Source: Petunia secreta (taxonomy: Eukaryota; Streptophyta; Magnoliopsida; Solanales; Solanaceae). Taken from it: a stretch of 64,000 nt of DNA. The stretch covers positions 10,620,001 to 10,684,000 of the forward strand of contig JARKIP010000064.1 of the NCBI GenBank assembly GCA_029990175.1, in the 5' to 3' direction. Below are positions 56,276 to 64,000 of the stretch, piece after piece; positions within the stretch are counted from its first letter, which is position 1, and every line of letters begins with the position of its first letter. Under the pieces are notes generated by a model. The model worked only from the letters and a program-made list of their open reading frames with translations, had not been told where the DNA came from and ran no database searches. Position numbers and translations under genes: made by a program.

Positions 56276-57550
56276 AATTAGTGAAAACTAGAATCTCCGG
56301 CTTTGATTAAATTGTCGCATGCTTTAATTTATTAAATATTTGGTTGTTGTATTATTGTCGTTATTACATGAAAAGTTGAATGTTACCGCTTTGATATTTT
56401 TTGAACTGTATATAAACTGTCTTCCTCCGCAACCCTCTGAGTCTCTGAAACACACACACACGTACACTTACCAGATTGCTTGTGGCATCTGGGACTTTCT
56501 TACTAAATTGCCCATGATTTAGGAGGAAGGCGTGACGGGGTTTTAGGCCGGACACACTGTCTCCGGATGGCCCTGATACGCTTTCCGCCCGGTTTGTCCA
56601 CCGGGTTTTCAGCCAGTCTAGACACTGAGTCAGTTGTGTCACCTAGAGTTAAACCTTTAGGCCCAATTATCTGCATCATATCCGACTTAATGAGGTGCGA
56701 TACACCGGTATTGCGCTTGTCTAGGTTGACTACCTTTTGTCTGAACGGGACCCACTTCCCGGGAAAGACTTGTCTAAAAAAAGCATTCTGTGTGTTGCAT
56801 GCGATTAGGAAAGGTTGTTATGCTGACCAAGTTGGGGAGAGATGGATTTCAAAAGAAAAAAAAAAATAGAAAAAAAAAAAAAGAGAAAAATGAAAGGAAA
56901 AGTGAGGAAGAGGTTGAATTTTATGTTTTAAATGTAAATATTTTGCTATTTTTATAAAATTGAGTCATACTGCTGTAATGGCAAATTTTTGTAAAAACGC
57001 CGGTGTTTGCCGTCTTTTGTATATGTCAGTTTGTGTCGTTATAATGACGAAAATTTTACAAAAAAAAATACATACTTAGTAGTTAGAAAGTCAAAAAAAA
57101 AAAAAAAAAAAAATTTCGTGTCAGTTTTCACGCCGTTATGATGGCGAATTTTTAGAAAAAGGCTCGTATACCGATGTTGGGAGTTTTTGAGATCCAGTTT
57201 TTCACGTCGTTATGCCGGCGAATTTTTGCAAAAGTACTGTAGTGTTCATCACTGGAAATGAAATTTTGTTTTGATGTCAATGTGGCGTCGTTGTAACGTC
57301 GAATTTTTCTTTTATAAATTACATCTAAATACCAATGTTGGTAATTTCCCGGAGCCAGTCCTGATGCCGTTATGGTGGCAAAATTTTTCGATTCTCTTAG
57401 GGTCAACTTTACGTCATTACAATGACAAAAGTTTTGTTGAAAATTGGAGTTTCGAATTAGCAGTTTAGGCATCTGTTTTGCTCTGTCGGTCAGTTGTCTT
57501 AAGTTGTTCTCAGGTTTTCAAACGTTTGACACATTTTCTTATTAGGAACA
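56276..57550 (+). other. Ogre leader with a hairpin array
   Basis: Non-coding. A-rich tracts at 56850-56890 and 57091-57112. Between 56971 and 57426 seven short hairpins recur, described in the next entry. Confidence 0.7.
56971..57426 (+). repeat. Seven diverged hairpin repeats in the Ogre leader
   Basis: Hairpins start at 56971, 57035, 57131, 57205, 57286, 57365 and 57413. Each is a 5-6 bp stem with a loop of mostly UAUG, UAUA, UGUA or UACA, followed by AAWTTTT. Stems differ in sequence yet pair: CGCCGT/ATGGCG, TGCCGT/GTGGCA, GTCGT/ATGAC, GTCAT/ATGAC. A longer unit near 80 bp with CAGTTTT and CCAATGTTGG-like spacers is visible. Confidence 0.75.
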
Positions 57551-59439
57551 ATGGCTGCATCATCTTCTAGGACAGTCAAGAGAAAGTACCCTGCTGATGC
57601 CACTCCACCCTCTATTATGATGACTGATGGCCCACCCAAATCGGATAAATCTCTGAAGTCTTGGTGGGACGCAATGAGTCAAATGCAGAAAGATATAGTC
57701 CAGGAGAAGATTGGTTTTCTGACTGACCTTGTGACTAAACCTATTGTCCCGCGTCGAGACTTGGTCAGTGCATTGGTTGGGTTTTGGAATCCAAGCCAAA
57801 ATACCTTCTGTTTCAAGGGGTTTGAGATGACGCCGACCCTCGAAGAGATAGCTGGGCTTCTTAAGCTGGATTTTGAGAAAAAGAATATGATTGCTCCAAG
57901 GAAGGTTAATGAGCGAGAATTTTTCAATAATATCAAGGTACGAACAGACCTCTCGATCGCTAGTGTTCGCCAAGGCTGGATTTCATTTGATTACCTGTAT
58001 GATCGTTTTGGGGCCGATAATGGTTTTAAGAAGTATGGATTTGAGTTCCACGACAAGCTGAAATATGGAGATTGGGTGCTACTTTGCCCTAAGGTCTTCG
58101 TGTTCGCTTTGCTAGGGTTGTTGGTTTTTCCACTACCGGATAGAGCGATATCTATTAAGGTCAGTTGGATAATGGCAGCTTTATATGGTGGAGCACCAGA
58201 CGCCACTATCATCCCGACGATTCTGGGTAGCATATTTCATGCTTTGACTCGATGCCACAAGGGAGAAAGCGGTTTCTTTGAGGGGTGTAACCTTCTATTG
58301 CAGGTCTGGTTCTTGGAGCATGTACGCCCTTGCCCACCTCGTGATATTCTTAGGTACTGTGACATCGATTATCTTGAATACCATCTCGAACACATCGTGA
58401 AGTATAAATTCCCAGAAAATGAGCCAGACTGGAGGTCTTTCTTGAACTCTCTCACGCCGGACAAGATTTTGTGGCAGTGTAGCTGGTTTCCTAAGAGGGA
58501 GGTTGTATACAGATGCGTGGATCGTCATTTTCTCGTTCTGATGGGTTTGACAGCATCCCAGCCTTATGTTCCTCTGCGTGTACTTAGGCAGTTGGGTCGA
58601 AAGCAGGAGATCCCAATAGTTGAGGACATGAGTGCATATGTCTCAGACTATCCTCTCAACCCAGCTACTCTTAGAGGTGAGATCTTGCGCCTGTGGGATA
58701 CTAGGAGGCGCCTCGCAGAAAGCACACAGGTTCAGGATGGACTTAAGGGGGAGGTCGTTCGGGAGTACAAGGTGTGGTATTACCACCAGCCCATACCTAG
58801 AGAGATGCCCGCGAGGTCGAGAGCAGGCATGGTCGACACTGAGGCTAGGCTGGATATGCAGGTTCAACTTGCTAGGCGTGAGATTAGGGAAGAATACCGC
58901 GCTACCATACAAAGCTTAATGGCAGAGAGGGATGCCGCCAGAGCTGCTCAGTCAGAGAGTGAGGGTTTCGCGCATCAGCACCTAGACACAGTCAGACGAC
59001 TCCGTGTCATGCACTCACAGGCATTGACAGAGCGGGATGCCGACAGGGCAGCTTTGTTTGAAAGCAGGAGAAGGGAGGATTATCATCGACAGGATGCCAT
59101 AGATTCTCGAGCTCAACTTGACAGGGCACTAGAGAGGGTGAGCAGTTCAGAAGGCTAGCACAGGACCGACTTCGAGATATACAGGCTGCAGGACAGACCA
59201 TCAGTGTAGCTTATCGGCAGGTTTACGACTCTGCTACATATGTTGCACAGTCCATCAATGAGTATAGGAGGCTTCCCGCGGAGGACATACTCCCACATGT
59301 GCTTCCCTTCGTCACTAGAGTTGCAGCAGATTTGAACGGATTGCGTCTTACCTTTGCAGAAGGCCCGCCAGTAGATCCTGAGGAGCCGTTCGAGTTCGAC
59401 CCAGAGGAGCCAGCTGACTTTGTGCCCCAGTCACCTTAG
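57551..59439 (+). pseudogene. Ogre ORF1 (frame broken near its 3' end)
   Basis: ATG at 57551 (MAASSSRTVKRKYPADATPP). Residues about 60-400 match the uncharacterised ORF1 of Ogre elements (DUF7745-type): VPRRDLVSALVGFWNPSQ, FEMTPTLEEIAGLLKLD, LCPKVFVFALLGLLVFPL and SLTPDKILWQCSWF. Residues about 430-535 form a charged, probably coiled-coil tail with repeats of ERDAxRAA. The first frame stops at 59156-59158, but from about 59140 the next frame continues as EQFRRLAQDRLRDIQAAG to DFVPQSP and stops at 59437-59439. One lost base near 59139 explains this; the intact protein would be about 630 residues. Function is unknown. Confidence 0.85.
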
Positions 59440-59968
59440 TAGATACATCAGGCCAAGATGATGCAGATTATTGTTGTTTTTTGTCATTTAGTTTACATCT
59501 TGGCATTGTTGTATTTTATGTCGCTTCTGAATTTGGCATATTGTAATTTATTTTTCACTTTTTTAGTCATTTGTACGTTTCTTTTGGTCGTGCTCCGGAA
59601 GCATTGTATGTACTCTTTTTTAGTAATGAAAGTATTTTGTTTATTTTTATGTGTCAATTCATTTCACCCTCTAGCCTCGCTTGAAAAAATATACGAAAAA
59701 AAAGAAAAAAAAGAAAAGGAAGTCAAACAATACACTTGGGGATCTAATCTAAACCAATTTGGGATGACGCATAACGACCTTAGGCATTGTTTAGGCCGGC
59801 GAGCAAATTCATATTCCATGCTATCTTGTTGCACTAACGTGTTTTGATTTGTTTAGAGCTTGAGCAACTGCCGTGCTGGCCCCACATTCCTATTCCACCA
59901 GAATCAAGGGACCACTGCCTGTTCCAGAAGTGGTTGAAGCACCTCTTCAAGAAGACACTCCAGCAACG
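59440..59968 (+). other. Spacer between Ogre ORF1 and gag
   Basis: T-rich non-coding DNA. TTTGATTTGTTTAG at 59843-59856 looks like a splice acceptor, and the gag frame is open from just after it, so a spliced leader exon feeding gag is possible. Confidence 0.4.
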
Positions 59969-62900
59969 ATGGCCGAAGAAACTGAGAACACTGAGCTGGT
60001 TCGCTTGGCTGAACAACAGGCTAAGATGGCCGAGGATTTCACGGCCATGAAAGAAATGATGATGCAACTGGTCCGTAACTTGTCAGCAGTTCAGGCACCT
60101 CCTGCTCCGCCAGGTGCTGCTGGTTTCACGGCGAATGCTCAGCCACCAGGGCAAGGGCAATCTACAATGGCAGAAGACCTCCGTTATCCTCCAGGGTTCG
60201 GTCCACATCCAGAAACTGACAACATAGCTGGGCCCTCTACTGTACAACCTGGGGCACAATTCCCACAACATGGACAACATGGCCAAGCCCAAGTTCCTGC
60301 CACAGTATTCACTGTTCCTGCGGGACACACTTTGCAAAGGTCAAACAGTGACCCACAGTTGAGGGCTCGTGATCAACAATTCGACCAAACCCGGGGTAAT
60401 GTACTCCGCCCCACTGAGTCGTATGATCATGGACACCACCCAGAATCACATGCTGATGTCGAAAGATTGGGGAAAACAGAAGAGGCTGACTTCGCTTGGA
60501 AACTGAAAAGCCTGGAGCAAACTGTGAAAAACATACAAGGGCAAGGGGGTAAAACCAGTATTTCATACAAAGACATGTGCTTATTCCCTCATGTGCCATT
60601 GCCTGAAGGCTTTGTTGTGCCCAAATTTGATCCATACACTGGGCAAAGTGACCCGAGGATCCATGTGAAGATATACCTTAACAATATGAGGGGTATCGAG
60701 AAGGACGAATTATTGATGGCGTACTTTGCGGACAGTTTGGGAGGACCAGCCACAGAATGGTTTGTGCAACAAGATGTTTCCAAGTGGGTCACCTTTGACG
60801 ACATGGCCAGCGCTTTCCTGAATCATTATGGCTACAAAATGGAGGCTGCTCCTGATCGTTCTTCTTTGAAGACGATCACAAAGAAACCAGGAGAAAGCTT
60901 CAGAGAGTATGCCTATAGGTGGCGCGAACAGGCGGCGCGTGTGAGCCCTTTGATCCCAGACGATAAAATGGTCGAAGAATTCATCGAAGTGCTTGACGAA
61001 ACATACTACCAGGCGATGGCCTCTGCCCTTGGGAAGCAATTTAGTGAAGCAGTAAAAATTGGGGAGATGATTGAGAGAGGAATCAAAGCAGGCAAGATTG
61101 TTAGCCAAACAGCTTTGAGAGCCACGACCCAAGCGTTGCAATCAGGGTCGGGTACTTTTGGGAAGAAGAAAGAGAGAAAAGATGAGGTGGCAATGGTTGG
61201 TCCTGGACCGAGAAGAAATGATGGGAGATACAACGACCGTCAAGGGTATATTCAGGCACCCTCGCCACAACAATTCTATCCAACTCACGGCCAACAATTT
61301 GCCATGCCGCAGTTCTCATTCCCTATAAACGCAGCATCTTATGCTCAGCCTCTATCTGGTCCACAATGGCGTCCACCCCCTGCTCCAGTCCAATATAATA
61401 ATCAACAGGCACATACTCAATTCCAGGCTCACCAGGAGATGCCTTATCGACCACGAGGTCCGCCGGGCTTTCGTCCAAACATGCAACAAAGAAACATGCA
61501 ACAAGAGAAAAGGCAGTTCACCCCACTGGGGGAAACCTACACTAATTTGTTTGAAAAGTTGCAACAAGCCAATCTGTTGAAGCCAATCCCAGGGAAGGTG
61601 AACCCCAATGGAAGAGTTGATCATTCACGCCATTGTGCGTTTCATTCTGGAGCACCTGGACATGACACAGAATCATGCTGGGAACTCCAAAGGGCAATCC
61701 AGGCAATGATAGACAACAACCAGATAAAAGTCGTGGGGGATGAAACACAAAATGTAAATCAAAATCCTTTACCAGCTCATGATGTTCAAAACAACGTACA
61801 CATGGTAGGGATGGTATGCATAGAAGAGGACATGAAAGGGAAAGTCGCCAAGCAGATTGTGGCAGTTGGTCCCTCCCCAGACATCAAAGGCCCTGAGCCG
61901 TTTATTGTTGTAATCAGGGGAAAGTCAAGTGCGTCTGTTGCCAACAAAGCAAAGCAAGATACTGCTGTTGAGCCAAGTTTCACAATTCCGGCTGCAAAGC
62001 AGGAAAAGGCTCATGACAGTGCACCAGTATTTATTGTGCAAGGGGCATCATGCCAGAAAGCTCCGGTCTTCGAGGTTAAGGCAAAGAAGCGTGAACCGGT
62101 TATCATCACTCAAGCAGCGCAACTCCCTGTCAAAAGTACAAAGGCCGTTCCTTGGAACTACAACAAAACAATTGTGTCTTACAACGGGAAAGAAATCATG
62201 GAGGTTGCCGCAGATGTAAATGGTCTAACTCGGTCCGGGAGATGTTTTACCCCGGAAGAATTGAGAAAGGCAAAGCCAGGTCGAGAAGACCAAGGACCCA
62301 TCAAAGAGCCGGTGTCTGAGAAAGAAGCTGAAGAATTTTTGAAGAAAATGAGATCGACGGATTATTCTGTCGTCGAGCAACTGAGAAAGACTCCAGCTCA
62401 GATATCACTTTTGTCTCTACTTATGAACTCTGAAGCACATCGCAATGCACTGTTGAAGATATTGAATGAGGCCTACATTCCTGAACAAACTACTGTGGCT
62501 AATCTGGAAGCACTTGCTGGCAGAGTATTCGAGACTAATCGTGTGATGTTCACCGATGAGGAGCTGCCAGCAGAAGGAACCGGTCATAATCGAGCGCTTC
62601 ATGTCTCAGTTAAGTGTGAAGACTCCTACGTCACACGTGTTCTAATAGATGGTGGCGCGGGATTGAACATTTGCCCTCTGTCTACATTGAAGAGTCTAAG
62701 GGTGGATATGAGCAAAATCAGGGCAAGTTCCTCTGCTGTTCGTGCTTTTGATGGTGGAGTTCGAGAATCTTTGGGCATCATCAATCTTGAGTTAACCATT
62801 GGGCCCGCTACCTTCAGCATTGAGTTTCAAGTCATGGAGACGGATGCATCGTACAATCTGTTACTGGGCCGACCGTGGATTCATATGGCTTGTGCTGTAC

Positions 62901-63549
62901 CCTCCACAGTTCATCAGGTGGTCAAGTTTACTTGGGATAATCAAGCTGTCGTGGTTTATGGAGAGGATGACTCGCAGTTCAGCAACAGCCTGGACGTACC
63001 AGCCCTTGAAGCCGTCACTACACGCCCGACCATCATGTATCAAACTTCCGATGTGGTGTATGTGGAAAAGGTAACAGAAGGGAAACCTATACCCATTCCA
63101 AGAGTGTCAGAGACGTCTATAATGATGGCATCTGAAATGTTAAAGCATGGTTTCCAATTTGGAAAGGGCTTGGGAGCATCACTACAAGGCAGGGTAAATC
63201 CAGTTTATCCAAATGGCGTGCAAGGCACGTGGGGACTAGGGTTCAAGCCGAAAGCAGCTGATCGCAGGCAAGCAAAGAAGAAGAAGTCAGAAGTTTGGTC
63301 TCTCCCAAAGCCAATTCCGTGTCTCGCTCAGTCTTTTGTGGGATATGTCATGAAACCAAAGGTTGTCGCTGCAAATGTCAACGCAGTGGAAGACAATCAG
63401 GATGCGCCATTTGATCTGGGTGGCATCTTTGAAATCTGCATGGTACAGCCGGGTGAAGGCTCCAGTAATGCTTCAATTCAGTACATTGGCCCGGACGTGC
63501 ACCTGACTAACTGGAATGCAACTCCCTTCCCCATCAGGAAGGGGTCTTG
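59969..63549 (+). CDS. gag-pro: Ogre Gag-protease polyprotein with G-patch
   Basis: The start is taken at ATG 59969 (MAEETENTELVRLAEQQ); the frame is open upstream to 59873. The retrotransposon gag domain lies at about residues 220-380 (FDPYTGQSDPRIHVKIYL, YRWREQAARVSPLI). A knuckle-like HCAFHSGAPGHDTESCW lies near 553. The protease site is VLIDGGAGLNICP near 891, and LLGRPWIHMACAVPST closes the fold. A G-patch lies at about 1050-1092 (MLKHGFQFGKGLGASLQG, GTWGLGFKP) with a basic tail. About 1,194 residues without interruption to the splice donor at 63550; unspliced RNA reads TAG at 63551-63553. Gag would build particles and protease would mature the polyprotein. This is the best preserved retroelement ORF in the window. 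Confidence 0.9.
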
Positions 63550-63738
63550 GTAGACTGTTGTTTTACAGTTTTCTTTTGAATACACTTGGATATTCTAAGG
63601 GTTGTATGCCAAGTGTATTATTTTGCTCATATTTTCTTTGTAATTCAAACCCTTTTTCATTAATGAAAGGCCAAGAGCCAAGCTTTACTTCAATCTCTGT
63701 TCATATTCCTAATTTTATTCTATTTTGTTTATCTGTAG
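63550..63738 (+). other. Intron between Ogre gag-pro and pol
   Basis: GT at 63550-63551 and AG at 63737-63738 after a T-rich tract (TATTTTGTTTATCTGTAG). Joining 63549 to 63739 restores one frame: FPIRKGS runs into CDISAGPDVMTC. Ogre elements are known for an intron at this position. Partial splicing would set the ratio of Gag-Pro to Pol. Confidence 0.8.
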
Positions 63739-64000
63739 TGATATATCTGCTGGTCCTGATGTCATGACATGTTCAAGAAACTTATCGTCCGTCCAGGGAC
63801 CACAATCTGATTTTGACTCCATAACCATAGTTGAGGTTGAAAGTGATGAAGAAAACATTGAGGAATCTGTTAACAATACTGAGTATGATGGAGAGCAGGC
63901 GGATTTTGAAATAGGCCTGGAAGTTGAACGCCATGAGGGCAAGCCTAAACCCAATTTGGCTGATACAGAGGATGTTAATCTTGGGAGCCCTGATGATGTG
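63739..64000 (+). CDS. pol: Start of Ogre pol exon (truncated by the window)
   Basis: Open to the window end: DISAGPDVMTC, then an acidic segment with VEVESDEENIEESVNN. The acidic N-terminal stretch before RT is typical of Ogre pol. No catalytic motif is reached. Confidence 0.75.

Larger units (their letters stand above)
52464..64000 (+). mobile_element. Ogre/TatV-type Ty3 element, continuing past the window
   Basis: A 3.79 kb LTR, Arg-tRNA primer site, long leader, ORF1, gag-protease with G-patch, an intron, then the pol ORF. This order, the primer tRNA and the intron are diagnostic of Ogre elements. RT, integrase and the 3' LTR are beyond 64000. Confidence 0.9.

Noticed and set aside
59458..59847. 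ORF in the ORF1-gag spacer
   Set aside because: Hydrophobic translation of a T-rich spacer with no domain; probably intronic or untranslated.

Overview
The window is nuclear DNA of a flowering plant. It is AT-rich, has one plant-type host gene (EXORDIUM/PHI-1 family) and is otherwise packed with plant transposable elements: an L1-type LINE with a plant RNase H, a Tekay/Del chromovirus, Ty1/copia, a Tat-lineage element with dual RNase H, an Ogre/TatV element with an Arg-tRNA primer site, Stowaway and hAT MITEs, and a Pack-MULE. The combination suggests an asterid, most likely Solanaceae. This is inference from repeat types, since no species-specific sequence could be searched.

Layout. 1-3164: a short unrecognised reading frame with one stop, then the only intact host gene (1562-2494, + strand) with a TATA box at 1450. 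3165-7312: a decayed LINE on the minus strand. 7318-18230: a nearly intact Tekay-type Ty3 element (+) with 2.83 kb LTRs, a perfect CAAAA target duplication and two coding lesions, inserted at the edge of the LINE. 18231-19221: small non-autonomous elements and an unexplained GC-richer island.

19222-40376: a composite tandem array. A roughly 0.48 kb host repeat occurs four times. Unit 1 is empty. Unit 2 holds a solo copia LTR and a 3 kb Helitron-like insert. Unit 3 holds a whole decayed copia element and the same Helitron-like insert. Unit 4 holds a second whole copia element and no Helitron. All copia LTRs sit in the same GAGAT target duplication. Both 3' LTRs are split by a Pack-MULE carrying the C-terminal (ASB/ACT) part of D-3-phosphoglycerate dehydrogenase. 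Later insertions (a Stowaway MITE and a fold-back element with stacked hairpins) distinguish the copies.

40377-49631: a Tat-lineage Ty3 element on the minus strand. Its pol is readable apart from two TAG codons. A four-exon gene runs antisense to it between pol and the 3' LTR, and a tRNA-like sequence lies beside pol. 49632-64000: Ogre/TatV sequence (+) inserted into the Tat protease gene. It comprises a truncated LTR, a 3' untranslated region with a tandem array, a full 3.79 kb LTR, an Arg-tRNA primer site, a leader with seven covarying hairpins, ORF1, gag-protease with a G-patch, a 189 bp in-frame intron and the start of the pol ORF, which runs off the window.

Apart from the EXORDIUM-like gene the region is a nest of mobile elements. 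The sequence gives relative dates: LINE before Tekay; copia before Pack-MULE and array duplication, before MITE and fold-back; Tat before Ogre.
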